NCBI RefSeq assembly: GCF_000720455.1
Contig: NZ_JOAK01000002.1
Span: 248,001 to 312,000, forward strand
DNA length: 64,000 bases
Direction: 5' to 3'
From: Streptomyces virginiae
GTDB lineage: Bacteria; Actinomycetota; Actinomycetes; Streptomycetales; Streptomycetaceae
The notes under the pieces are model-generated. The model had not been told where the DNA came from. It searched no databases and was given only the letters and a program-made list of their open reading frames with translations. Of this stretch, positions 28,394 through 38,960 are shown in pieces. How positions within the stretch are numbered: position 1 is the first letter of the stretch; each line of letters opens with the position of its first letter. A program made the position numbers and the translations under genes.

Positions 28394-29467
28394 CTACCCG
28401 GCGAGCGGGACGCCCACGGCCGACCATGCCTTCTGGAGTGCCTGGTGCTCCGCCCCGCCGTCCCCGTACCGGGTGGCGGCTGCTGCCGTCGAGAGCCGGG
28501 CGAAGTCGGCGAAGTCCGCCTTGGGGGTGAGGTCCCCGCCGGTCAGGGTGTCGTACCAGATCTGTCCGGCCCGCTCCCAGGCCTTGCCGCCCAGCTCGGT
28601 CGCCGCGATGTAGAAGGCGTGGTTGGGGATGCCCGAGTTGATGTGGACGCCGCCGTTGTCGCTGTGGGTGTTCACGTAGTCGTCCATGGTGGCCGGCTGC
28701 GGGTCCTTGCCGAGCTCGTCGTCGTCGTACGCCGTGCCCGGCGCCTTCATCGAGCGCAGCGCGACCCCGGTCACGTGGGGGCCGAGCAGCCCGGCGCCGA
28801 TCAGCCAGTCGGCCTGCTCGGCCGTCTGTTCCAGCGAGTACTGCTTGATCAGGGAGCCGAAGACGTCCGACATGGACTCGTTCAGGGCGCCCGACTGGCC
28901 GCGGTAGCGCAGGTTCGCCGTGTACTGGGTGACGCCGTGGGTCAACTCGTGCCCGATGACGTCCACCGACACGGTGAAATCGAGGAAGAGGTCCCCGTCC
29001 CCGTCGCCGAAGACCATCTGCTGGCCGTCCCAGAAGGCGTTGTTGTAGTCCTCGCCGTAGTGGACGGTGGCGTCCAGCGGGAGTCCGGAATCGTCGATCG
29101 AGCGGCGCCCGAAGCCCTTCAGGAACAGCTCGTACGTCGCCCCGAGTCCCGCGTAGGCGCGGTTCACGGTGGCGTCCTTGCTCAGCGGGTCGCCCTCCTC
29201 GCGGACCTTCGTCCCGGGGAGCTGGGTGCGGTGCTGGGCGTCGAAGATCGTCCGCTGCGGGTCGTCGCCGGCGGGTGCGGCGAGCGTGGGCACGATCCCG
29301 CGCACGGCCGTGACCCGGCGCCGGGTGCGCAGCAGGGAGTCGCGTTCGAGGGTGCGCTGGGCGAGGTCGGCGCGCCGGGTGTCGCCGGACAGCGCGGCCT
29401 TGTCGAGGAGGTGCGGCGGCACGACGGTGCAGAAGACGGGGTGGCGGTGAGCGTGGGAGGCATCCAT
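28394..29467 (-). CDS. M4 family metallopeptidase, protealysin-like
   Basis: A 357-residue thermolysin-family protease. Zinc site HELTH at 173-177 with the third ligand Glu197 in GALNESMSD, and the C-terminal NGGVHINSGIPNHAFY with the catalytic His region. The N-terminus (HPVFCTVVPPHLLDKAAL) and the short, basic pro-region of about 50 residues ending near RRRVTA match the protealysin precursor rather than secreted thermolysins. No signal peptide, so it is probably cytoplasmic or released by another route. It is paired with its probable inhibitor emfourin downstream. Start ATG 29467. Confidence 0.9.
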   Translation of the reverse strand: MDASHAHRHPVFCTVVPPHLLDKAALSGDTRRADLAQRTLERDSLLRTRRRVTAVRGIVPTLAAPAGDDPQRTIFDAQHRTQLPGTKVREEGDPLSKDATVNRAYAGLGATYELFLKGFGRRSIDDSGLPLDATVHYGEDYNNAFWDGQQMVFGDGDGDLFLDFTVSVDVIGHELTHGVTQYTANLRYRGQSGALNESMSDVFGSLIKQYSLEQTAEQADWLIGAGLLGPHVTGVALRSMKAPGTAYDDDELGKDPQPATMDDYVNTHSDNGGVHINSGIPNHAFYIAATELGGKAWERAGQIWYDTLTGGDLTPKADFADFARLSTAAAATRYGDGGAEHQALQKAWSAVGVPLAG

Positions 29468-29723
29468 GCCGGCAATGTGGCACCGCGTCACCTTTATGTC
29501 ACTAGGTGCAACCATGATTCATTCGGTTGTGTCACGTCCCGCCGCTGCAGAAACGTGCCTGGTGCGATCGCACGGCCGGGCCGGAGGGTCTTTCGGGGGA
29601 TCGCCCCGACCTGTGCGGAGTGAACGAGGCTTGGCTCACATTTGGTGCAAATCGGATGTGCGGGTCTTGCATACTGAAACAGGTCCTCGCGTTACGGCGC
29701 GGCTCGGCTAGGCTCGGCCCATC
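29468..29723. other. non-coding region between the M4 protease and the leuA leader peptide
   Basis: 256 bases holding the protease promoter (minus strand) and the leuA promoter (plus strand). Relatively A+T rich around 29620-29690 (TTGGCTCACATTTGG, TTGCATACT), the likely leuA promoter zone. No coding frame with supported start. Confidence 0.4.
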
Positions 29724-29771
29724 ATGCGTTTCGGGCTGCTTCTCCTTAGCTGCCGCGGCGAGGGTCTGTAG
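29724..29771 (+). CDS. leuA leader peptide
   Basis: A 15-codon frame, MRFGLLLLSCRGEGL, with four consecutive leucine codons (CTG CTT CTC CTT) plus a fifth, ending 102 bases before leuA. CTT is a rare codon in such G+C-rich genomes and is used twice here, which would make translation sensitive to leucyl-tRNA supply. This is the classic ribosome-stalling leader of actinobacterial leuA genes. It is too short for standard gene finders. Confidence 0.85.
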   Translation: MRFGLLLLSCRGEGL

Positions 29772-31637
<1,866 letters not shown>

Positions 31638-31649
31638 CCACTCGTACGT

Positions 31650-31683
31650 GAACCCCGCTCCTCCCTCGGGAGGGGCGGGGTTC
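31650..31683 (+). terminator. terminator after leuA
   Basis: 16-bp arms (31650-31665 and 31668-31683) with one G-U pair and a 2-base loop, followed by CGTCGTGTCC. It starts 12 bases after leuA and faces the convergent SDR gene. Confidence 0.78.
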
Positions 31684-31715
31684 CGTCGTGTCCGGGCTTC
31701 CGGGCCGCGTGGGCG

Positions 31716-32474
31716 TCAGCGGGCGAGGTAGCCGCCGTCCACGGGCACGATGGCGCCCGTCACGAACGAGGCCGCGTCCGAGGCGAGGAAGGCGATGACC
31801 CGGGCCACCTCATCGGGCTCGCCGAGCCGGCCCATCGGGTGCGCCCCCGTGACCTCCGCCAGGTACTCCGGCCCGCCCGGCTCGTCCTGCAGCGCGATCA
31901 CCCGCTCCGTTCGGATCGTTCCGGGAGCCACCGCGTTGACGCGGATCCCGTGCGCCGCCCACTCGACCGCGAGGTGCTTGGTCAGCCCCGACGCGACGAA
32001 CTTCGCCGGTCCGTACGCCGCCTGGCGGGCCTGCCCGGCCACGCCCGAGATCGAGGACACGCAGACCAGCGCCCCGCCGGGATGCGGCTGCGCGGTCATC
32101 GCCTCGATGGCGTACTTGCAGGTCAGGAACATCCCGCGGCCGTCGACCGCCATGACGTGGTCCCAGTCCCGCGCGGTGGTCTCCCGGACGTCCGAAAGGG
32201 GGAGCACCCCGGCGTTCGCCACGGCGACGTCGAGGCGCCCGTAGGCCTCCACGGCGGCGGCGACCATCGCCCGGTTGTCGTCCGGATCGGAGACGTCACC
32301 GCGCACCACGGTGATCGCGTGGCCCTCGGCGGCCAGATCCGTACGCAGCGCCTCGACCCCGGGGCCGTTGATATCGGCCGCGGTCACCCGGGCCCCGGAG
32401 CGGGCCAGCAGCACGGCGGTGGCCCGGCCGATCCCGCTCGCGGCCCCCGTCACCAGACACGACTTCTCGTTCAT
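31716..32474 (-). CDS. SDR family oxidoreductase
   Basis: A 252-residue classical short-chain dehydrogenase. TGAASGIG (9-16) binds the dinucleotide, with D34 after the second strand (VTAADING) suggesting NAD(H). NAGVLPLSD, CVSSISG and the catalytic AAYGPAKFVASG (Tyr-X3-Lys) are intact, and it ends FVTGAIVPVDGGYLAR as in FabG-like enzymes. Substrate unknown. ATG 32474. Divergent from the TerB-like gene. Confidence 0.9.
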   Translation of the reverse strand: MNEKSCLVTGAASGIGRATAVLLARSGARVTAADINGPGVEALRTDLAAEGHAITVVRGDVSDPDDNRAMVAAAVEAYGRLDVAVANAGVLPLSDVRETTARDWDHVMAVDGRGMFLTCKYAIEAMTAQPHPGGALVCVSSISGVAGQARQAAYGPAKFVASGLTKHLAVEWAAHGIRVNAVAPGTIRTERVIALQDEPGGPEYLAEVTGAHPMGRLGEPDEVARVIAFLASDAASFVTGAIVPVDGGYLAR

Positions 32475-32624
32475 GCGGCAGACCCTAAGCGGAACCGGGG
32501 GTGCAGATCGGCCAACTCCCGGGCGGGGGACATGTTGTCTTGTCGCACGACTGACGCATCCTCACCGATGTGGCTAACATCACGCCAACCCGGCGATGCT
32601 GCCGGACGACCACGGAGGTGCGAC

Positions 32625-33320
32625 GTGCTGCCAGTTCGGGGTGGGGACGGCCGGAAGCTGACGGTCTGGGGCATCCGTACCACCTGGAGCACCGTGGGTG
32701 ACGGGGAGTTCTTCTGCCCGGACTGCGGTGGGGACCGCAACTACCGCAGGCGCACCGGCCGCCGCCGGTTCACCGTCCTCGGGGTGCCGCTGCTGCCGCG
32801 CGGGCAGGCGGGGCCCGTCGTCGAGTGCCAGGGCTGCCGCGCGCGCTTCGGCACCGACGTCCTGGACCACCTCACCACCACCCGGTTCACCGCGCTCCTG
32901 CGGGACGCCGTGCACACCGTGGCGCTGGCCGTGCTCACGGCGGGCGGGACGGCCTCGCGCAGCGCGCTGGAGGCGGCCGTGTGCGCCGTACGGGCCGCGG
33001 GCTTCCAGGACTGCACCGAGGAGCAGCTGGAGTCCCTCGTGGAGGCGCTGTCCACGGACGAGGGCCGGCTCGGGCTGTACGACATCCCGGAGTGCTGCGG
33101 GGCCGCGCTGTCGATAGAGCTCCACGAGGCCCTGGAGCCGCTCGCCCCGCACCTGGCGGGCCCGGGCCGGGAATCGATCCTGCTCCAGGGCGCGCGGATC
33201 GCCCTCGCGGACGGCCCGTACATCCCGGCCGAGCGCGAAGTGCTCGCCACCGTCGGGTCGGCGCTGCGGATCGGCGCGGACGAGGTGGCCCGGCTGCTGT
33301 CGGCGGTGCGCGCGCCCTGA
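32625..33320 (+). CDS. TerB family protein with N-terminal zinc ribbon
   Basis: A 231-residue protein. The N-terminal segment has two CXXC pairs (Cys31/34 in FFCPDCGG and Cys68/71 in VECQGC) with basic residues between, a zinc-ribbon. The C-terminal 100 residues (ILLQGARIALADGPYIPAEREVLATVGSALRIGADEVARLL) resemble the TerB/DnaJ-cooperating helical domain. Tellurite resistance is only the family name; TerB proteins are metal-binding, membrane-associated stress proteins. GTG 32625 follows GGAGGTG by four bases. Monocistronic, ending before two hairpins. Confidence 0.82.
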   Translation: MLPVRGGDGRKLTVWGIRTTWSTVGDGEFFCPDCGGDRNYRRRTGRRRFTVLGVPLLPRGQAGPVVECQGCRARFGTDVLDHLTTTRFTALLRDAVHTVALAVLTAGGTASRSALEAAVCAVRAAGFQDCTEEQLESLVEALSTDEGRLGLYDIPECCGAALSIELHEALEPLAPHLAGPGRESILLQGARIALADGPYIPAEREVLATVGSALRIGADEVARLLSAVRAP

Positions 33321-33856
33321 GGAGCGCCGGCGCCGCCCGGAACCGTCCGGAACGAGTCGGTCTGACGTAACGATCCGGCCTCATGGAGGCCGAAATCTCG
33401 CCTGGTGAACACTTTGTGAACAGCGGAGTCGATGACTCCGGGCCCGTTCGGGCCGCCCGTGAGGGCGCCGGAACGGGCCCTTCTCCTTTGCGTCGCCGAG
33501 GGGCCGCAAAGCGCGTCGTGGCAGCTCATGGCCGGTGCGGTTCGCACTCGCGCGGCTGGGGCGCCCTCCTGTGGAAGGTCCGGCTCATACCCCTGTGCCG
33601 GATCCTCCACCACTGGAGAAATCTACAGATCTGAAGCCGAGTGTGGTCAACAGTTTGTAGAAGTCGACGATATCTGTGAAGCCCCCCACAGGCGTTCAAT
33701 TCCGGTCACACGCCGAGAAGCCGCCGCCCCGCACAGCGGGACTTCGACCCACGTGAACGTACTGAAAACCCTGGCGAACCAACGGGTTAACGACCCACTT
33801 CGCCCAGGGATAACCAGATCTCCTCTCACTTACCTACCTTGAAGGGCAAGGCTGAG
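33321..33856. other. 536-base non-coding region with two hairpins upstream of the NCS2 permease
   Basis: The first part holds CGGAGTC-GAT-GACTCCG (33424-33440) and GGGCCCGTTC/GAACGGGCCC (33440-33449 and 33471-33480) followed by TTCTCCTTT, a likely terminator for the TerB-like gene. The rest (33600-33850) is clearly less G+C rich and probably holds the promoter and long untranslated leader of the permease gene. No supported coding frame. No known purine riboswitch core was recognised. Confidence 0.5.
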
Positions 33857-35398
33857 ATGGCACGTGTCGCCGCCCGGCTTTCCACCGACGGAAAGCAGAG
33901 CACGCACCCGGTCGACGAGGTGCTCCCCCTCCCCAAGCTCGCGCTGTACGGCTTCCAGCACGTACTCGCCTTCTACGCCGGCGCGGTGATCGTCCCGATC
34001 ATCGTGGGCAGCGCACTCAAGCTGAGCCCTGAACAGCTGGTCTACCTGATCAACGCGGACCTCTTCACCTGCGGCATCGCGTCGATCATCCAGGCCTGGG
34101 GCATCGGCCGGATCGGCGCGCGACTGCCGCTGATCCAGGGCGTGACCTTCACCGCCGTGTCCCCGATGATCGCCATCGGCCTCGGAGCGGGCGGCGGAAC
34201 GGCCGCCCTGCTGGTCATCTACGGCGCGGTCATAACCGCCGGTATCGCCACCTTCGCCTTCGCCTGGCTGCCCGCCAAGGCGTTCCGGACGGTCATGCGG
34301 CTCTTCCCGCCGGTCGTCACCGGCACGGTGATCACCGTCCTGGGCATCGTCCTGATCCCGGTCGGCCTCAACGACGCCGCCGGCGGCCTCGGCAGCCCCG
34401 ACTTCGGCGAACCCGAGAACTTCGCCTACGCCGGCGGCACGATGCTCTTCATCCTCGTCCTGATGAAGATCGGCAAGCCGTTCCTCTCCAGCATCGCGAT
34501 CCTCCTCGGCCTGGTCGTCGGCACCGGGGTCGCCTTCCTCCTCGGCGACGCGAAGTTCGGCGACGTGGGCAACTCCGACTGGATCGGCGTCACCACCCCC
34601 TTCCACTTCGGCATCCCGAAGTTCGAGTGGTTCCCGATCGTCCTGATGCTCATCGTCATGCTGATCACCATGGTCGAGACGACCGGTGACACCTACGCCG
34701 TCGGCGACATCGTCGGCAAAGAGGTCGACAGCGAGACCGTGGCACGCGCCCTGCGTGCCGACGGCGCCGCCACCGCCCTCGGCGGTGTCCTCAACTCCTT
34801 CCCGTACGTCGCCTTCGCCGAGAACGTCGGCCTGGTGCGGATGACGAAGGTGAAGAGCCGGTTCGTGGTCGTCGCCGCGGGTGTCTTCATGATCGTCCTC
34901 GGTCTGCTGCCCAAGGCCGCCGCGATCGTCGCCGCCGTCCCCCACGGAGTCCTCGGCGGCGCAGCGACCGTCATGTTCGCCATGGTCGCCCTGGCCGGTA
35001 TCCAGACCCTGGGCAAGGTGGACCTCAAGGAGGAGAAGAACGCCCTGATCGTCGGCGTCTCCCTCGCCTTCGCCCTGCTCCCGGCGACCGTCCCGGTGTT
35101 CTTCACCAAGCACATGGACGCGGACCTGTCCTCGCTCCTCAACAGCGGTGTCACCCTCGGCGCCACGGCCGCCATCGTGCTCAACCTCATCTTCAACGGG
35201 CTGGCCGAGGACAACGCCCACGACGCCCCGCAGGCGGGAGCCCAGGCCCTCGCCGAGGCCGAGGTCGACACGGCGCCCGGCTCCGACGCCACCGCCCCCG
35301 AGGTACCCGCGGCGGTACCGGCCCAGGCCGCCTCCCCCGCCCCCTCGGCCGAGAAGGCGGACGACGCCGACCCCACGCCGTCCCCGTCCGCTCCCTGA
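33857..35398 (+). CDS. NCS2 nucleobase:cation symporter (uracil/xanthine permease)
   Basis: A 513-residue permease with about 14 hydrophobic segments. The NCS2 signature is clear: LALYGFQHVLAFYAGAVIVPIIVG near TM1, the TM8 region MVETTGDTYAVGDIVG with the substrate-binding Glu, and the TM10 motif GGVLNSFPYVAFAENVGLV. It imports uracil, xanthine or urate by proton or sodium symport; NSFPYxxFAENVGL is of the xanthine/urate-leaning type (inference). The C-terminal 65 residues are an Ala/Pro/Asp/Glu-rich disordered tail. ATG 33857 with AAGG upstream. Confidence 0.92.
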   Translation: MARVAARLSTDGKQSTHPVDEVLPLPKLALYGFQHVLAFYAGAVIVPIIVGSALKLSPEQLVYLINADLFTCGIASIIQAWGIGRIGARLPLIQGVTFTAVSPMIAIGLGAGGGTAALLVIYGAVITAGIATFAFAWLPAKAFRTVMRLFPPVVTGTVITVLGIVLIPVGLNDAAGGLGSPDFGEPENFAYAGGTMLFILVLMKIGKPFLSSIAILLGLVVGTGVAFLLGDAKFGDVGNSDWIGVTTPFHFGIPKFEWFPIVLMLIVMLITMVETTGDTYAVGDIVGKEVDSETVARALRADGAATALGGVLNSFPYVAFAENVGLVRMTKVKSRFVVVAAGVFMIVLGLLPKAAAIVAAVPHGVLGGAATVMFAMVALAGIQTLGKVDLKEEKNALIVGVSLAFALLPATVPVFFTKHMDADLSSLLNSGVTLGATAAIVLNLIFNGLAEDNAHDAPQAGAQALAEAEVDTAPGSDATAPEVPAAVPAQAASPAPSAEKADDADPTPSPSAP

Positions 35399-35415
35399 CC
35401 CTCCCAAGGGGTGCT

Positions 35416-35451
35416 GACCCCTCGCCCGGACCGACGTCCGGGCGAGGGGTC
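35416..35451. terminator. terminator after the NCS2 permease
   Basis: Perfect 15-bp inverted repeat (35416-35430 and 35437-35451), loop of 6 bases, 17 bases after the permease stop and before the recO promoter zone. Confidence 0.8.
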
Positions 35452-35493
35452 GTCGCTGTCTGCGCGCGGATCCCCGTACGGGACAATGGGCGC

Positions 35494-36240
35494 ATGAGTC
35501 TGTTCCGCGACGACGGCATCGTGCTGCGCACCCAGAAGCTGGGTGAGGCGGACCGCATCATCACGCTGCTGACCCGGGGCCACGGCCGGGTACGGGCGGT
35601 CGCCCGCGGAGTGCGGCGCACGAAGTCCAAGTTCGGCGCCCGGCTGGAACCTTTCTCCCATGCCGACGTGCAGTTCTTCGCCCGCGGCAGCGAACTGGTC
35701 GGCCGCAGCCTGCCGCTCTGCACCCAGACCGAGATCATCGCCCCGTACGGCAACGGCATCGTCACCGACTACGCCCGCTACACCGCCGGCACCGCCATGC
35801 TGGAGACCGCCGAGCGGTTCACCGAGAACGAGGGCGAGCCCTCCGTGCAGCAGTACCTGCTGCTGGTGGGAGCCCTGCGCACGCTCTCGCGCGGCGAACA
35901 CGAACCGCACCTCATCCTGGACGCCTTCCTGCTGCGCTCGCTCGCCGTCAACGGCTACGCGCCCAGCTTCGAGGACTGCGCGAAGTGCGGGATCCACGGC
36001 CCCAACCGGCACTTCTCCGTCGCCGCGGGCGGGGTCATATGCGGGGACTGCCGCGTGCCCGGCAGCGTCGTACCCTCGTCGGAGGCCATCGCCCTGCTCA
36101 GCGCCCTGCTGACGGGCGACTGGGGGCATGCCGACGCGTGTGAGGCGCGTCACGTGCGGGAGGGCAGCGGGCTGGTCTCCGCCTATTTGCACTGGCATCT
36201 GGAGCGCGGGCTACGCTCCCTGCGATACGTCGAGAAATAG
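35494..36240 (+). CDS. recO: DNA repair protein RecO
   Basis: A 248-residue recombination mediator that helps RecA load onto SSB-coated gaps in the RecFOR pathway. The OB-fold N-terminus ([48 protein letters not shown]) and the zinc site with FEDCAKCG and ICGDC are intact. Length is normal. ATG 35494 sits after a GGGACAATGGGCGC stretch with a possible -10 (ACAATG). uppS starts 11 bases after its stop, so the two are co-transcribed, as in many actinomycetes. Confidence 0.95.
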   Translation: MSLFRDDGIVLRTQKLGEADRIITLLTRGHGRVRAVARGVRRTKSKFGARLEPFSHADVQFFARGSELVGRSLPLCTQTEIIAPYGNGIVTDYARYTAGTAMLETAERFTENEGEPSVQQYLLLVGALRTLSRGEHEPHLILDAFLLRSLAVNGYAPSFEDCAKCGIHGPNRHFSVAAGGVICGDCRVPGSVVPSSEAIALLSALLTGDWGHADACEARHVREGSGLVSAYLHWHLERGLRSLRYVEK

Positions 36241-36251
36241 GAGCTGGGCAC

Positions 36252-37073
36252 ATGGCACGACGCGGGATTCTGGGACGCTCTCGCCGGGAGTACAAGGTTC
36301 CCGAGCCGCACCCTTCCGGCGCGGTCCCGCCGAAGATCCCCGGCGAGCTGGTCCCGAACCACGTCGCCGTCGTCATGGACGGCAACGGCCGCTGGGCCAA
36401 GGAGCGCGGCCTGCCCCGCACCGAGGGGCACAAGGTCGGCGAGGGCGTCGTGCTCGACGTGCTCAAGGGCTGCCTGGAGATGGGCGTCAAGAACCTCTCC
36501 CTGTACGCCTTCTCGACGGAGAACTGGAAGCGCTCGCCCGACGAGGTCCGCTTCCTCATGAACTTCAACCGCGACGTCATCCGGCGGCGCCGCGACGAGA
36601 TGAACGAGCTGGGCATCCGCATCCGCTGGGTCGGCCGCATGCCGAAGATGTGGAAGTCGGTCGTCCAGGAGCTGCAGGTCGCGCAGGAGCAGACCGTCGA
36701 CAACGACGCCATGACCCTGTACTTCTGCGTGAACTACGGCGGCCGCGCGGAGATCGCCGACGCGGCGCAGGCCATCGCCCGGGACGTGGCGGCGGGCAAG
36801 CTCGACCCGTCGAAGGTCAACGAGAAGACCTTCGCCAAGTACATCTACTACCCGGACATGCCGGACGTGGACCTGTTCCTGCGCCCGAGCGGCGAGCAGC
36901 GCACCTCCAACTACCTGCTCTGGCAGAGCGCGTACGCCGAGATGGTCTTCCAGGACGTGCTGTGGCCGGACTTCGACCGGCGCAACCTCTGGGCGGCCTG
37001 CCTGGAGTACGCCCAGCGCGACCGCCGCTTCGGCGGCGCCGTCCCCAACCAGCCCGAAGGCTCCACCGGCTGA
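36252..37073 (+). CDS. uppS: isoprenyl transferase (cis-prenyl/undecaprenyl diphosphate synthase)
   Basis: A 273-residue cis-prenyltransferase adding isopentenyl units to make the C50-C55 lipid carrier of cell-wall synthesis. [12 protein letters not shown] (42-53) holds the catalytic Asp; [30 protein letters not shown] and [12 protein letters not shown] are the other conserved regions. The N-terminal 30 residues are a basic, actinomycete-specific extension. It follows recO and precedes the YcxB gene by 19 bases. Confidence 0.95.
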   Translation: MARRGILGRSRREYKVPEPHPSGAVPPKIPGELVPNHVAVVMDGNGRWAKERGLPRTEGHKVGEGVVLDVLKGCLEMGVKNLSLYAFSTENWKRSPDEVRFLMNFNRDVIRRRRDEMNELGIRIRWVGRMPKMWKSVVQELQVAQEQTVDNDAMTLYFCVNYGGRAEIADAAQAIARDVAAGKLDPSKVNEKTFAKYIYYPDMPDVDLFLRPSGEQRTSNYLLWQSAYAEMVFQDVLWPDFDRRNLWAACLEYAQRDRRFGGAVPNQPEGSTG

Positions 37074-37092
37074 CCCCCTAGGCTCTGCCCCC

Positions 37093-37629
37093 ATGAACAC
37101 CACAGGCGGGGCGGAGCCGGCCGTCGGCGCGGAGATCGAGGCGTACTACAGCCCCCGGCCCGGTGATGCCCGCGAGGCCATGAGGTGGTACGCCCGTAAG
37201 ACGGCGAAGGGCCGCGCCGGGATGCTGATGTGGCTGGGGCTGCCCCTGGTGCCCATCACGTTGGGGGCGGTCCAGGGCATGGCGGCCGAGCAGCTGCTGC
37301 TGCTGGCCGTTCTGGGGCCGCTCGTCGGCTGGTACGGGGCGTACCTGAGCCTGGACCGGCAGGCGCACCGGCTGTACGAGTGGGCGGCCCGGCACCGCGA
37401 GTACCACTGCATCCACTCCGACACGGGAGTGGTGACCCGGATGCCCGACGGGACCTCGTCGCGGATCCTGTGGAGCCAGTGCGCGGGCTTCGGCGAGAGC
37501 CGGAACCTGATCCTGCTCCTGACGAAGGAGGACGGCACTCTGCTGTGGCTGCCCAAGCGCGCCGCCCTGACGGACCAGGAGCTGGACCGGATCCGTGAGC
37601 TCCTCGGGCGGAAGCTGCGAAGGCTCTAG
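37093..37629 (+). CDS. YcxB family membrane protein
   Basis: A 178-residue protein with two hydrophobic segments (about 43-60 and 66-85: GMLMWLGLPLVPITLGAV and LLLLAVLGPLVGWYGAYLSL), followed by a cytoplasmic beta-rich YcxB-like domain (REYHCIHSDTGVVTRMPDGTSSRILWSQCAGFGESRNLILLL). Function unknown. It lies 19 bases after uppS. Its stop (TAG 37627-37629) overlaps the stop of convergent zur by sharing CTAG. Confidence 0.82.
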   Translation: MNTTGGAEPAVGAEIEAYYSPRPGDAREAMRWYARKTAKGRAGMLMWLGLPLVPITLGAVQGMAAEQLLLLAVLGPLVGWYGAYLSLDRQAHRLYEWAARHREYHCIHSDTGVVTRMPDGTSSRILWSQCAGFGESRNLILLLTKEDGTLLWLPKRAALTDQELDRIRELLGRKLRRL

Positions 37630-38054
37630 ACGGCGGCCGCGCAGTCGGCGCAGGTGCCGAAGATCTCCACCGTGTGGGCGACGTTCACGAAGCCGTGCTC
37701 GGCGGCGATGGACTCCGCCCACTTCTCCACGGCCGGCCCCTCCACCTCGACGGCCTTGCCGCACTTGCGGCAGACCAGGTGGTGGTGGTGATCGCCGGTG
37801 GAGCACCGGCGGTAGACGGACTCGCCGTCGCTGGTGCGCAGGACGTCGACCTCTCCGGCGTCCGCGAGGGACTGGAGGGTGCGGTAGACGGTGGTCAGGC
37901 CCACGGAGTCACCACGGTGCTTGAGCATGTCGTGGAGTTCCTGGGCGCTGCGGAACTCGTCCACCTCGTCCAGCGCCGCCGCGACCGCGGCCCGCTGCCG
38001 GGTGGATCGTCCTCGTACTGGCGCGGTATTCATCTCGCCAGGCGCAGTCGCCAC
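37626..38054 (-). CDS. zur: Fur family transcriptional repressor, zinc uptake regulator Zur
   Basis: A 142-residue Fur-family metalloregulator. Winged helix RAAVAAALDEVDEFRSAQELHDMLKHRGDSVGLTTVYRTLQSLADAGEVD; metal sites DHHHHLVCRKCGKAVEV and FGTCADCA, the two CXXC pairs of the structural zinc. The Streptomyces Zur wording and the neighbouring znu genes identify it as Zur rather than Fur or Nur. GTG 38054 is chosen for its GAGGAGGAACC ribosome site; ATG 38033 is the alternative. It lies 42 bases downstream of znuB, giving znuA-znuC-znuB-zur in one direction, so zur is likely under its own control. Confidence 0.93.
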   Translation of the reverse strand: MATAPGEMNTAPVRGRSTRQRAAVAAALDEVDEFRSAQELHDMLKHRGDSVGLTTVYRTLQSLADAGEVDVLRTSDGESVYRRCSTGDHHHHLVCRKCGKAVEVEGPAVEKWAESIAAEHGFVNVAHTVEIFGTCADCAAAV

Positions 38055-38096
38055 CGGTTCCTCCTCGTATAGGCCTGCGGCCATTGTGCCAGCCCG

Positions 38097-38960
38097 CTAG
38101 ACCTTCACATCGTCGCGCGTGCAGACCTCTTCGACCGCCAGGGCGGCTTTGGCCCGGCGGCGGGCCAGGGGGGCGGAGAGAGCGGTCAGCACCATGAAGA
38201 CGCCGATCGCGAGCAGCACGATCGTCGCGCCCGAGGGCACGTTGATGTAGTAGGTGGCCGCCGTGCCGGTCAGGGAGACGGTCACGCTGATGGCCATGGC
38301 CAGGCCCAGGGTGGTGGCGAAGCTGCGGGTGAGCCGCTGGGCGGCGGCGACCGGGATCACCAGCATCGCGCTGACCAGCAGCAGGCCGACGATGCGCATG
38401 GCGACGGTGACGGTGACTGCGGCGGTGACCGCGATCAGCAGGTTCAGGGCGCGCACGGGCAGCCCGGTGACCCGGGCGAACTCCTCGTCCTGGCAGACGG
38501 CGAAGAGCTGCCTGCGCAGACCGATCGCGACGGCGAGGACGAACGCGGCGAGGATCGCCATCGCGGTCACGTCCTCGGTGGCGACTGTGGTGATCGAGCC
38601 GAACATGGAGCCCAGGAGGCTGGCCGTCTGGCCGCCGCCGAGGTTGATGATCATCACGCCGCTGGCGAGGCCGCCGTAGAAGAGCATGGCGAGGGCGACG
38701 TCCCCGCTGGTCCTGCCGCGGGCGCGGATGAGCTCCATGCCGACGGCGCCGACGACGGCGACGAGCGTCGCCATCCAGACCGGGCTGGTCTGGAGCACGA
38801 AACCGAGCGCGACACCGGTCATGGCGACGTGGCCGAGGCCGTCGCCCATGAGCGCCTGGCGGCGCTGGACGAGGTACGTGCCGATGGCGGGGGCCGTGAT
38901 GCCGACGAGGGCGGCCGCGATCAGCGCTCGCTGCATGAAGGCGTAGTCGAGGATGTCCAT
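38097..38960 (-). CDS. znuB: zinc ABC transporter permease
   Basis: A 287-residue ABC-3 type permease with about 8 membrane segments; ALMGDGLGHVAMTGVALGF and GLLLVSAMLVIPVAAAQRLTRSFA are family marks. It forms the membrane channel of the zinc importer with ZnuC and ZnuA. The znuC stop and the znuB start overlap at 38960, so they are coupled. Confidence 0.93.
   Translation of the reverse strand: MDILDYAFMQRALIAAALVGITAPAIGTYLVQRRQALMGDGLGHVAMTGVALGFVLQTSPVWMATLVAVVGAVGMELIRARGRTSGDVALAMLFYGGLASGVMIINLGGGQTASLLGSMFGSITTVATEDVTAMAILAAFVLAVAIGLRRQLFAVCQDEEFARVTGLPVRALNLLIAVTAAVTVTVAMRIVGLLLVSAMLVIPVAAAQRLTRSFATTLGLAMAISVTVSLTGTAATYYINVPSGATIVLLAIGVFMVLTALSAPLARRRAKAALAVEEVCTRDDVKV

Noticed and set aside
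33600..33856. Purine or PreQ1 riboswitch upstream of the NCS2 permease
   Set aside because: The leader is A+T-richer and long, but no conserved riboswitch core was recognised by eye. A covariance-model search would decide.
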